DNA from: Ehretia macrophylla
Lineage: Eukaryota > Streptophyta > Magnoliopsida > Boraginales > Ehretiaceae
Direction: 5' to 3'
NCBI GenBank assembly: GCA_037974665.1
Contig: CM075783.1
Coordinates: 10,979,262-11,043,261 of the forward strand
DNA: 64,000 bases
Shown: positions 1 through 11,281 of the stretch, piece by piece
Position numbering within the stretch: position 1 is the stretch's first letter
Layout: each line of letters begins with the position of its first letter
The notes under the pieces: model-generated
What the model was told of the DNA's origin: nothing
Database searches by the model: none
Seen by the model: the letters and a program-made list of their open reading frames with translations, nothing else
Made by a program: the position numbers and the translations under genes

Positions 1-368
1 GCTTTTAGTAGGTGCCATAAATGTCTAGGATGCCAAATGTGAAGTTTAAAAGGTTAGAACAAAGCTAGAATTAGAAAATATTGAATGAGAGAAAAATGGG
101 CCATATGTGTGAAGTGTTGCCCGGGCGTGATTGAGTGTGTTTGATAGTCTTAAATATGCTTGATAATGGATATGATGCATTTATGGCCTTGTTTTAAAGA
201 TCAGGTTTGGTAGTTGTAGTATAAATGGACAAATGGGCTTTTTGGGGTTAAGTGGTAGTTGTAGTTTAAAGTGAGTTTTCGTAGTGTTTAGAGGTGTCAT
301 AAAGTGCCCATATAGACATGAAATAGTTGGATTGAGGACTACGTGGCTTTCGATTAGTATGTGCTTGT
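1..368 (+). repeat. LTR fragment H, left part
   Basis: This is non-coding sequence before the nested element at 369. It contains a GCCCGGGCGTGA stretch and AT-rich DNA with no gene. Because DNA beyond the nested element (from 11282) reads as the right part of an LTR and ends in a typical ATTACA terminus, I infer that both flanks are one LTR, here called H, whose start lies outside the window. Similarity to a specific LTR was not established for these 368 bases. Confidence 0.4.
364..368. repeat. Target site duplication, left (CTTGT)
   Basis: The five bases directly before the first LTR are CTTGT. The five after the third LTR (11282-11286) are TTTGT, a four of five match, so the whole three-LTR block looks like one original insertion. 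Confidence 0.6.
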
Positions 369-3300
369 TGTGACGACCCAGACCTATCATATAGACATTT
401 TATTAATTTGCATATATTTATTTTATTAAATTGCACCATTCTTGAAAAACGTGTCACGATAACTGTCACATTCACTTAAATTATATGCAATTGGCCCTCC
501 CGAAATAATTTTTTTATTATTTTATTTATCAGAATTTATTTTAATAACAATTTAAAATGATTTAATTTCACTATTTAAATGTGAAGCCTCGAACCCGAGA
601 ATAATTATTTTTATTATTATCATAATTTGTATTTATTTAAATTATATTTAATTGATTTACATAAATTCATCAATTTATTATTTTCATTATTTTTATTTAT
701 TTAATTTATATTTAAACGATTTGCTCGGGACACTTGTTTTATTATTTTAATTATTTAAAATTGTTTTACATGTTTTTTAAATTAATTTATCTTATTGTTC
801 GAACAGGAAGCCCGGACCCGGATCTGAACGAGCTATTTTATTATCTTAATAATTTTATTTATTTATTTTTTTCCTTAACCCGAACGAGCTGGCTTATTAT
901 TTTTAGTAAAAATATTTATTTAATTGGCTCGGACCTGAACAGGCTATCTTAATATTTTTAGTAATAGATGTATTTATCTGAATTTCATCTAATTATGAGA
1001 AATGATTATCTTATACTTATTATTGGTTAATATTTAATTGACTTATATTTCTCGAGCCCAGAGACTATTTTCGTATAATTTATATATTTTATCTGCTGTC
1101 ATAATTGCCTTATGTGAATTATCCTGTGAATTCGATCAGTGTCATTTATGTGAATAATTTCCTTTATTTGTCTTTTATTTCCTTTTATATTCTTAAATTT
1201 TTATGACCAACGTGAGCCCGGGACAAATTTTAGACTATTTTATTTCTCAAAAATTATATTTGTTTCCCTAAATTACATTTTATTTATAATATATTTGTTC
1301 ATGGTTGGAATGTGCATATCATGTCCTGAGTGTGAGAAAAAGAAATATTTTTATTATCCCCGAGTGAATAGTAAAATTTAATTAATTTTGGCATTTAGTT
1401 TTCTAAATAATTTATACTAAGTTAACTAGCCATTAGTATTTTATAATAAGTCAATCCATTAGCTAGGCCATTTATTTACATAACTTGTATATATTTGTAC
1501 CTATATTAGTTAGTAGACTAAAAAAAAAAGAAAACACAGCAGCAGCAGCATAAAAAAAACAAAACGTGAGATAATTAGGCCTTTTAGCCAACTAGATACA
1601 TTTATATATTATATTATATGTTCATATACTTATATGTTAGTTAAACAAAAAAGCCAAAGCATAAGAAATTGAGCAAAGAAAATCGGGAACCAGGAAGCCA
1701 AAGCCGTGAGCCATTTTGAGCTTGGGTTTGCATTGTACTTCAAAATCCAACCATTTCTAGCATGATCTAAGGTGTTCTCCAACTATTTCTCAACATTTTC
1801 TAGCTAATAAAGGTGATGGAATTTGCATTTATTTTCTATTTTCATGTTACGCCTATTCTTGAATTTCTTGTATTGTTGATTATAGCTATGAAAATGGTTA
1901 TTGTTGCTTGTAATACATCCTCTAGGACTTGTAGAGCTCTCTTTTGAGGCTTGATAGCAATTAAAATGGTTGAATGCTTGACTCTCATGAAAGAGACAAT
2001 GAATAGTGATGAAAATTAGGGTTTGGCCTTAGGTTGATATTTGGAATGAATTGAAGCTACCTATAGGTGCTCTAGATGAGTTTGAAGCTAGTTAAATGTT
2101 CATGTGTAGTTAATTTGTCCGAAAATGAGTTAAAATTCAAATTAGCTAAAATTTTGAAATTGGGCTTTTCATGAAATGTAATCCGGGCACGTTTGGATTT
2201 TGGATTAGGTATCCTTGGGGCATGGAAGCACTTTTGGTACTTTCATTGCGTTAAATTGGGGACTAAATAGGGTAGGTATAGTTAAAACCCACTTGGAGCC
2301 TTCCCGAACTTTTGCCTCCAAAGCGAGTTTTCAAGACTTTGATAGGTGTCTTTTGACTTCCTTAGGAATGTGGAATGATTAGATTGTAGTTTTGGAGCCT
2401 TAAATTTCATATGGAAGAAGATTTGCATAGTTAAAGAAAAGGGAAAAGTGATAAAGGATACTTTGGTGTTTATGTGAACTTGTAAATGCTTGTTGGGTGT
2501 TTCTATGCATGGAAAAGATATGTTTAAGCTCTCTATAGAGTTTTGTGGGAAACATGATATTTGCCTCTTTTGTGATTATATAGCTATTTCGTGTATATTT
2601 GGCTTATATTGTGGTTAATTCGAGGGTGGCCTACTTTGTCGTCCATCTTATTTGATATTTGATGATCTTGGATCTCGTGAACTTGTTTCGGGGTTGCACA
2701 ACTTTTTCGGGCATCGTAGTGTCGAGTAACACGGACGGTATCGGGCTTGTTGTGACTCTCTCGGCTACCATGGTTTCTCAGTCCCTTTCTGGCTGAGGCA
2801 TACTCCCCTGCCCCAGAGGCGTGGTTCACCTCGTTGGGGCATGCGGACCTACCTCAGGAGATATGGGTCATAGGATCGAGGTAAATCTGGAGTACCCTAT
2901 TATGGAGGAATAAGGGTTTTGCCGGCATTTGCTTGAAGATCTTGGCTCGTAGCTCGTGATTGAAAAAAAAGTGGAACCGTATCCTTTTTATATGTGGTTA
3001 AATAGTTGTCTATCTAGTTTTGTTACTTTGTGTTGTATATATGGCTATCTTTGTTGCATATCATGTTACACGCCCCAATATGCTGCATCACCTCCCTCGC
3101 TGAGCAACTATGTTGTTCACTTCTCTTTTCAACGTGTCCCAGGAAAAGCTAGGGATGGGATTGCCTCCTGTGTGGCCTGCCTGTTCTATCTATGTGTAGA
3201 ATAAGAAAGAATGTGTACATGATATGCTTGTATACTATTTGAGACCTTATGGTCATGTATGTATTTGTGTTATCTTAAGAAATGTAATATCAAAGTTTTA

Positions 3301-3531
3301 GTGTTGGGTGATGATTAGGTGCTAGTGATTTGTAATAATTTCTATTGTTTTACATTATTGTCTAATTGACTTGCATGCTTGTAAGGATGAAATGGATTAA
3401 TGTTGTGGATTATGGTCTTGTGGTTTTATATTGTTGTTTATAGGTTTCCAGATAGTCCTATATATACGAGAAACTCCGTCCGTTTTCTCCTAAATTTTGT
3501 ACCCGGTTCCGTGAGGGATTGGGGCATTACA
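369..3531 (+). repeat. LTR, first copy, element 1
   Basis: It starts TGTGACGACCCAGACC and ends GGGGCATTACA, directly followed by the primer site. The first 1.5 kb is AT-rich. Later come blocks shared with the other LTRs of the window: AATCCGGGCACGTTTGGA near 2180, the CTACTTTGTCGTCC to GTATCGGGCTTG block at about 2628-2755, CTGGAGTACCC near 2890, the stem-loop at 3101 and the U5-side GAGAAACTCCGTCCGTTTT near 3468. No long reading frame is present. Confidence 0.9.
3101..3119 (+). promoter_or_regulatory. LTR stem-loop, element 1 copy 1
   Basis: TGAGCAAC and GTTGTTCA arms around a TAT loop pair with one G-U. It lies after the conserved CCTCCCTCGC and before TTTCAACGTGTCCCAGG, which resembles a branch point and splice acceptor. 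Function is unknown. Confidence 0.6.
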
Positions 3532-3535
3532 AACG

Positions 3536-3547
3536 TGGTATCAAAGC
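3536..3547 (+). other. Primer-binding site (tRNA-iMet type)
   Basis: TGGTATCAAAGC lies four bases after the LTR end. Plant LTR elements primed by initiator tRNA-Met carry TGGTATCAGAGC, so eleven of twelve bases match. Confidence 0.8.
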
Positions 3548-4685
3548 TTAGAAGCTCTCAGCCGGGAAAGAATCTTTGGCCTATTAGGTAGTGATCTTGA
3601 TTGTGTGCTTGTAAAGTGTGTTATGTGGATAGTGTGTCATGTATGGTTTGTATGACTTGAATGTATGTGTGTCTTATGTGACTTATTTGTAATAATGAAT
3701 GAGGAAGGTACGACATGTATATTGTGTTATGTGATTTGGTGTGCACCGATGTGATCACTTTGTGATGTAAGTGAAACTTATATGATATGTGTGTTTATAT
3801 GATTATGTGTACACCCAAGTAATTTCATGAATAACTACTTGCTTCAACTATTAGTAGCAATACGTGTGTTTGAATACTATGAACTAAGTTATTGTGAGTA
3901 ACAGGATAACTTGTTAATCAAAACTAAGTGTAATTGGTTTCTAGTACAGTTTATAATTGCATAAGTAATCTAAAGTATTCATTGAGCATATGTGATAGTT
4001 GTATAACTTGTGAAATTTTATCACATAGTATGTACATGCTATAAGAAGTTCATCTTGTATAATCTCAATTGCATGCATCCACAACCCGTTGAATTTGTAA
4101 GTAAACTCTCCCCTATAAAGATGGCCAGAATTGGGTTTTCTGAAGATGTGGACCAGCAGAGTTGATTGTAGTACATATCTGAGATCAACAAGAAGTGCTT
4201 CGAGAAACACGCTTGGGATTTTCTTGGGGATTTTCTTTGGTAATCTCCCTCGGCATTCTATATTTGAGTTCGTATTCAATAATATTTGGTGTTTTCTTTG
4301 GTATTCACATTTGAATTACTTATCTAGAACTCTTATAGAACAATCACATTGGGAGTTCTTATGTGGTGTTCCTAGTCGGAATGATTCTTACTCAGACTTC
4401 TAGATTGGTATTCTTATTCGGAGCCTTTATTTTGCACCCTTATTACAAGATTTCTTGCCTGGTATTTCTTTTGATAGCCTACAGAAGTTTTCACCGGTAA
4501 TTCTTTGACACACACGTGGGTATTCTTCTTGGCATGTTACTTTGAAGTTCTTATTTAAGATGCTTATCTGATAAACTTCCTTGGCATTATCGGTGGTTTT
4601 CGCGTTCGAGTTTCTTATCCAAATTGTTCAAGATGCATATGAGGAGTTCACTTAAAACGAGAAATTGCGAGGACACAATTTTTGT

Positions 4686-4698
4686 AAGAAGGGAAAAG
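4686..4698 (+). other. Polypurine tract before LTR copy 2
   Basis: AAGAAGGGAAAAG abuts the TGTGATGACCC start of the second LTR, the position where second-strand priming occurs in this class. Confidence 0.8.
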
Positions 4699-7600
4699 TG
4701 TGATGACCCAGACCTAGCATATAGATATTTTATTAATTTATATATATTAATTTTATTAAATCGCACCATTCTTGGAAAACATGTCACAATAAGTGTTGTA
4801 TTCACTTAAATTATATTCAATTGGCTCTCCCAAAATAATTATTTTATTATTTTATTTATTAGAATTTATTTTACTAACAATTTAAAATGATTTATTTTTA
4901 CTATTTCAATGTGAAGCCTCGAATCCGAGAATAATTCTTTTTATTATTATCATCATTTGTATTTATTTAAATTATATTTAATTGATTTACATAAAATCAT
5001 TAATTTATTATTTTCATTATTTATATTTATTTAATTTATATTTAAATGATTTGACCGGGACACTTGTTTTATTATTTTAATTATTTAAAATTGTTTTACA
5101 TGTCTTTAAATTAATTTATCTTACTGTTCGAACGAGAAGCCCGAGTACGAATCTAAACGAGCTATTTTATTATCTTAATAATTATATTTATTTGTGTTTT
5201 TTCCCTGCCCCGAACGACCTGGCTTATTATTTTTAGTAAAAATATTTATTTAATTGGCCCAGACCTGAACAAGCTATCTTAATATTTTTAGTAATAGATG
5301 TATTTATGTGAATTTCATCTAATTACGAGAAATGATTATCTTATACTTATTATTTGTTAATATTTAATTGACTTATGTTTCTCGAGCCTGGAGACTATAT
5401 TCGTTTAATTTATTTATTTTATCTGCTTTCATAATTGCCTTATGTGAATTATTCTGTGAATTCGATCAATGTCATTTATGTGCATAATTGCCTTTATTAG
5501 ACTTTTATTTGCTTTTATATACTTAAATTTTTATGATCAACATGAGCCCGTGATAAATTTTAAACTATTTTATTTTTCAAAAATTATATTTTTTTCTTAT
5601 ATTATATTTTCTTTATAATATATTCGTTCATTGTTAGAATGTAAATTTCATGTCCCGAGCATGAGAAAAATTTTTTTTTTAGTGTCCCCGAGTGAATAAC
5701 AAAATTTAATTAATTTTGGCATTTAGCTTTCTAAATAATTTATACTAAGTTAACTAGCCATTAGTATTTTATAATAAGTCAATCCATTAGGTAGGACATT
5801 TATTTACATAACTTATATATATTTGTACCTATATTAGTTAATAGACTAAAACAAAACAAAAACAAATTGAAAACTCATCAGCAGCAGCATAGAAAAACAA
5901 AACGTGAGATAATTAGGCCTTTTAGCCAACTAGATACATTTATATATTATATTATATGTTCATATACTTATATGTTAGTTTAACAAAAAAGCCAAAGCAT
6001 TAGAAATTGACCAAAAAGAATCGAGAACCAAGAAGCCAAAGTTGTGAGCCATTTTGAGCTTGGGTTTGCATTCTACTTCAAAATCCAACCATTTCTAGCA
6101 TGATCTAAGGTGTTCTCCAACTATTTCTCAACATTTTTTAGCTAATCAAGGTGAGAGAGTTTGCATTTATTTTCTAGTTTCATGTTATTCCTATTCTTGA
6201 ATTTTTTGTATTTGTTGATTATAACTATGAAAATGGTTATTGTTGCTTGTAATACATCCTCTAGCACTTGTAGAGCTCTCTTTTGAGGCTTGATAGCAAT
6301 TAAAATGGTTGAATGAATCTCATGAAAGAGACAATAAATAGTGCCAAAATCTAGGGTTTTGCTTTAAGTTGTTATTTGGATTGAATTGAAGCTACCTATA
6401 GGTGTTCTAGATGAATTTGAAGCTAGTTAAATGTTCACGCGTAGTTAATTTGCCCGGGAATGAGTTAAAATGCGAATTAGCTAACATTTTGAAAGGGGGC
6501 TTTTCATAAAATGTAATCCGGGCACGTTTGGAATTTGGATTAGGTATCTTTGGGGTATGGAAGCACTTTTGGTGCTTTCGTTGCGTTAAATTGGGGACCG
6601 GATAGGGTAGGTGTACTTAAAACCACTCGGGGCCTTCCTGCAGTTTTGCCTCCAAAGCGAGTTTTCAAGACTTTGATAGGTGTCTTTTGACTTCCTTAGG
6701 AACGTGGAATGATTGGATTGTAGTTTCAAACCCTTAAATTTAATATGGAAGAAGATTTGCATAGTTAAAGAAAGGGGAAAAGTGATAATGGATGCTTTGG
6801 TGTTTATGTGAACTTGTAGATGCTTGTTGGTTGTTTATATGCTTGGAAAAGATATGTTTAAGCTATCTATAGAGTTTTGTGGGAAACATGATATTTGCCT
6901 ATTTTGTGATTATATAACTATTTCGTGTATATTTGGCTTATATCGTGGTTAATTCGAGGACGGCATACTTTGTCGTCCCTCTTATGTGATATTTGATGAT
7001 CTTAGATCTCGTGGAGTTGTCTCGGGGTTGCGAAACCTATTCGGGTATGGTAGTGTCGAGTAACACGGGCGGCATCGGGCTTGTCGTGCTCTCTCGGCTA
7101 CTATGGTTTCCCAGTCCCTTTCTAGCTCAGGCATACTCCCTTATCCCAGAGGCATGGTTCACCTAGTTGGGGCATATGGACCTACCTCGGGAGATATGAG
7201 CCGTAGGATCGAGGTAAATCCAGAGTACCCCATTATAGAGGAATAAGGGTTTTGTTGGCACTTGCTTGAAGATCTTGGCTCGTGGCTCGTGATTGAAGAC
7301 AAAGTGGAACCATATCCTTTTTATGTGTGGTTAAATAGTTGTCAATCTAGTTTTGTTACTTTGTGTTGTATATATTGCTATCTTTGTAGCATATCATGTT
7401 GCACGCCCCGGTATGCTGCATCACTTCCCTCGTTGAGTAACTATGTTGCTCACTCCTCTTTTCAACATATCCCAGGAAAAGCTGGAGATGGGATTGCCTT
7501 CTGTGTGGCCAGCCTGCTCTATCAGTGTGTAGAACAAGAAAAAATGTGTACATGATATGCTTCTGTACTATTTGAGATCTTATGGTCATGTATGTATTTG

Positions 7601-7909
7601 TGTTATCTAAAGAAATGTAATATCAAAGTTTTAGTCTTGGGTGATGATTAGGTGCTAGTGATTTGTAATAACTTCTATTGTTTTACTTTATTGTCTAGTT
7701 GACTTGCATGCTTGTAAGGATGAAATAGATTAAGGTTGTGGATTATGGTCTTGTGGTTGTATATTGTTGTTTGCAGGTTTCCAGATAGTCTTATATATAC
7801 GAGAAACTCCGTCCATTTTTCCCTAATTTTCGTACCCGGGGTTTGGAATTGAGTTGAGGATAGTATGATTAGAAGAGGTTCCGGTTCCGTGAGGGATCGG
7901 GGCGTTACA
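4699..7909 (+). repeat. LTR, second (middle) copy, element 1
   Basis: It starts TGTGATGACCCAGACC and ends GGGGCGTTACA and is collinear with the first copy over its full length. It carries the same modules: AATCCGGGCACGTTTGG near 6517, the block at 6960-7090, CCAGAGTACCCCATT near 7220 and the stem-loop at 7434. It serves as 3' LTR for the first internal region and 5' LTR for the second. Confidence 0.9.
7434..7452 (+). promoter_or_regulatory. LTR stem-loop, element 1 copy 2
   Basis: TGAGTAAC and GTTGCTCA arms with a TAT loop, one G-U pair. Relative to copy 1 the substitutions fall in opposite arms and both leave pairable bases. Confidence 0.6.
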
Positions 7910-7913
7910 GAAG

Positions 7914-7925
7914 TGGTATCAGCGC
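7914..7925 (+). other. Primer-binding site, second internal copy
   Basis: TGGTATCAGCGC, eleven of twelve bases of the initiator tRNA-Met type site, four bases after the LTR end. Confidence 0.8.
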
Positions 7926-9047
7926 TTAGAAGCTCTCAACTGGGAAATGATCTTTGGTCTATTGGGTAGTGACCTTGATTTTGTGCTTGTAAAGTGTGTT
8001 ATTTATGATTTGTATGTCTTGAATGTATATGTGTCTTATGTGACTTATTTGTAATAATGAATGAGGAATGTGTGACATGTATATTGTGTTATGTGATTTG
8101 GTGTGCACCGATGTGATCACTTTGTGATGTAAGTGAAACTTATATGATATGTGTGCTTATATGATTATGTGTACACCCAAGTAATTTCATGAATAACTAC
8201 TTGCTTCAACTATTAGTAGCAATACGCGTGTTTGAATTCTGTGAACTAAGTTATTGTGAGTGACATGATAACTTGTTATTCAAAACTAAGTGTTATTGGT
8301 TTCTAGAACAGTTTATAATTGCATAAGTAATCTAAAGTATTCATTGAGCATATGTGATAGTTGTATAACCTGTAAAATTTTATCACATAGTGTGTACATG
8401 CTATAAGAAGTTCTTCTTGTATAATCTCAATTGCATGCATCCATTACCCGTTGAATTGGTAAGTAAACTCTCCCTTATAGAGATGGCCAGAATTGGGTTT
8501 TCTGAAGATGTGGACCAGCAGAGTTGATTGTAGTACATATCTGAGATCAACAAGAAGTATTTCGAGAAGCAAGCTTGAGATTTTCTTGGGGATTTTCTTT
8601 GGTAATCTCTCTCGGCATTCTATCTATGAGTTCTTATTCAATAATATTTTGTATTTTCTTTGATATTCGCATTTGGATTACTTATCTGGAACTATTATAC
8701 AACAATCACATTGGGAATTCTTATATGGTGTTCCTAGTCGGAATGATTCTTACTCAGACTTCTAGATTGGTATTCTTATTCAGAGCCTTTATTTGGCACC
8801 CTTATTGCAAGATTTCTTACTTGGTATTTCTTTTGATAGCCTACTGAAGTTTTCACCGGTAATTTTTCGGCACACGCGTAGGTATTCTTCTTGGCATATT
8901 ACTTTGAAGTTCTTATTTAAGATGCTTATCTGATTAACTTCCTTGGCATTATCGGTAGTTTTCGTGTTCGAGCTTCTTATCCAAATTGTTCAAGATGCAT
9001 ACGAGGAGTTCACTTAAAATGAGAAACTGTGAAGACACAATTTTTGC

Positions 9048-9060
9048 AAGGAGGGGAGAG
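9048..9060 (+). other. Polypurine tract before LTR copy 3
   Basis: AAGGAGGGGAGAG directly before the TGTGATGACCC start of the third LTR. Confidence 0.8.
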
Positions 9061-11281
9061 TGTGATGACCCAGACCTAGCATATAGACATTTTATTAATT
9101 TGTACATATTTATTTTATTAAATTGCACCATTTTTGAAAAATGTGTCACGATAACTATTGCATTCACTTAAATTATATTTAATTGGCTCTCCCGAAATTA
9201 TTATTTTATTATTTTATTTATTAGAATTTATTTTACTAATAATTTAAAGTGATTTAATTTCACTATTTAAATATGAAGCCTCGAACCCAAGAATAGTTAT
9301 TTTTTATTATTATCATCATTTGTATTTATTTAAATTATATTTAATTGATTTACATAAAGTCATTAATTTATTATTTTCATTATTTGTATTTATTTAATTT
9401 ATATTTAAATGATTTTTCTGGGACACTTGTTTTATTATTTTAATTATTTAAAATTATTTTACATATCTTTAAATTAATTTATCTTACTGTTCGAACGAAA
9501 AGCCTGGACGTAGATCTGAACGAGCTATTTTATTATCTTAATAATTATATTTTTTTCCCTGACCCGAACGTGCTGGCTTATTTATTTTAGTAGAAATATT
9601 TATTTAATTAGCCTGGACCTGAATGGGTAATAGATGTATTTATGTGAATTTAATGTAATTATGAGAAATGATTATCTTATACTTATTATTTGTTAATATT
9701 TAATTGACTTATATTTGTCGAGCCCGGAGACTATTTTCGTTTAATTTATTTATTTTATATGCTTCCATAATTGCCTTATGTGAATTATTTTGTAAATTTG
9801 ATCAATGTCATTTATGTACATAATTGCCTTTATTTGACTTTTATTCTCTTTTATATACTTAAATTTTTATGATCAACGTCAACCCGGGACAAATTTTAAA
9901 CTATTTTATTTTTTGTAAATTATATTTTTTTCCTATATTACTTTTTATTGATAATATATTCGTTCATGGTTGGAATATGCATATCATGTCCCGAGTGTGA
10001 GAAATTTTTTTTTTAGTGTCCCCGAGTGAATAGTAAAATTTAATTAATTTGGATATTTAGCTTTCTAAATAATTTATACTAAGTTAATTAGCCATTAGTA
10101 TTTTATAATAAGTCAATCCATTAGCTAGACCATTTATTTACATAACTTATATATATTTGTATCTATATTAGTTAGTAGACTAAAAAAAAAAAAAAACGCA
10201 TCAACAACAACATAGAAAAACAAAACGTGAGATAATTAGGCCTTTTAGCCAACTAGAAACATGATATTTGCCTCTTTTGTGATTATATAGCTATTTCATG
10301 TATATTTTTCTTATATTTTGGTTAATTCGAGGGCGGCCTACTTTGTCGTCCTTCTTATGTGATATTTGATGATCTTGGATCTCGTGGACTTTTTTTGGGG
10401 TTGCACAACTTTTTCGGGCATGGTAATGTCTAGTAACATGGGCGACATCGGATTTGCCGTGCTCCTTCGGCTACCATAATTTCCCAGTCTCTTTCTTGTT
10501 GAGGCATACTCCCCTACTCCAAAGGCGTGGTTCACCTCGTTGGGGCATACGAACCTACCTCGGGAGATATGAGTCGTAAGATCGGAGTACATTCGGAATA
10601 CCCCATTATGGAATAATAAGGGTTTTGTCAGCACTTTCTTGAAGATCTTGGCTCGTGGCTCGTGATTGAAGACAAAGTGGAACAACATCTTTTTTATATG
10701 TGGTTAAATAATTGTCTATCTAGTTTTGTTACTTTGTGTTGTATATATGGCTATCTTTGTTGCATATCATGTTGTATGTCTCGGTATGCTGCATCACCTC
10801 CCTCGCTGAGCAACTATGTTACTCACTCTTCTTTTCAACATGTCCCAGGAAAAACTGGAGATGGGATTGCCTCCTGTGTGGCCTACCTGCTCTATCAGTG
10901 TGTAGAACAAGAAAGAACGTGTGCATGATATGCTTGTATACTATTTGAGACCTTATGGTCATGTATGTATTTGTGTTATCTTAAGAAATGTAATATTAAA
11001 GTTTTAGTCTTGGGTAATGGTTAGGTGCTAGTGATTTTTAATAACTTCTATTATTTTACTTTATTGTCTAGTTGACTTGCATGCTTGTAAGGATAAAATA
11101 GATTGAGGTTGTAGATTATGGTCTTGTGGTAGTATATTGTTGTTTGCAGGTTTCAAATAGTCTTATATATGGGGAAAATTCCGTCCATTTTTTCCTAAAT
11201 TTCGTACCCGGGGTTTGGAATTGAGTTGGGGATAGTATGATTAGAAGAGGTCCCAGTTCCGTGAGGGATCGGGGCATTACA
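9061..11281 (+). repeat. LTR, third copy, element 1 (shorter)
   Basis: It starts TGTGATGACCCAGACC and ends GGGGCATTACA with the TTTGT duplication behind it. It is about 1 kb shorter than the other two copies but collinear with them at both ends, and it keeps the stem-loop (10807-10825: TGAGCAAC with GTTACTCA) and the U5 end. Confidence 0.85.
10807..10825 (+). promoter_or_regulatory. LTR stem-loop, element 1 copy 3
   Basis: TGAGCAAC and GTTACTCA arms around TAT. One position is a mismatch, so this is the weakest of the three copies in element 1. Confidence 0.5.

Larger units (their letters stand above)
3532..4698 (+). mobile_element. Non-coding internal region, first copy
   Basis: About 1.17 kb between LTR copies one and two. 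It begins with the primer site and ends with a purine tract. The middle is rich in ATGTGAT-type degenerate repeats, followed by TTCTTGG/GGTATTC-rich DNA. Short open frames occur on both strands here, but they are not kept in the same frame in the second copy (7910-9060), so I call no gene. Around 4660-4680 an AATTGCG...CAATT hairpin precedes the purine tract, as in elements B and G. Confidence 0.8.
7910..9060 (+). mobile_element. Non-coding internal region, second copy
   Basis: It is collinear with 3532-4698 and about 90% alike by eye, from the primer site through TGTGCACCGATGTGATCAC to the purine tract. No gene is visible. The two internal copies rule out a single LTR-LTR pair and show a duplicated internal unit. 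Confidence 0.85.
369..11281 (+). mobile_element. Non-coding large-LTR element 1 with three LTRs
   Basis: The order is LTR (3163 bp), internal (1167 bp), LTR (3211 bp), internal (1151 bp), LTR (2221 bp), all on the + strand. Both internal segments have a primer-binding site directly after the upstream LTR and a polypurine tract directly before the next LTR, but no recognisable gag or pol. LTRs longer than the internal part, without genes, is the pattern of LARD-like non-autonomous elements. The three-LTR form is what unequal recombination between element copies gives. LTR copies look about 90-95% alike by eye, so the insertion is not very recent. Internal DNA resembles the internal tail of element B (47967-48555). 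Mobilisation by Tekay enzymes is an inference. Confidence 0.85.

Noticed and set aside
3941-4403. Overlapping 112- and 90-codon frames in the first internal region of element 1
   Set aside because: The near-identical second internal copy opens different frames, so there is no coding constraint.
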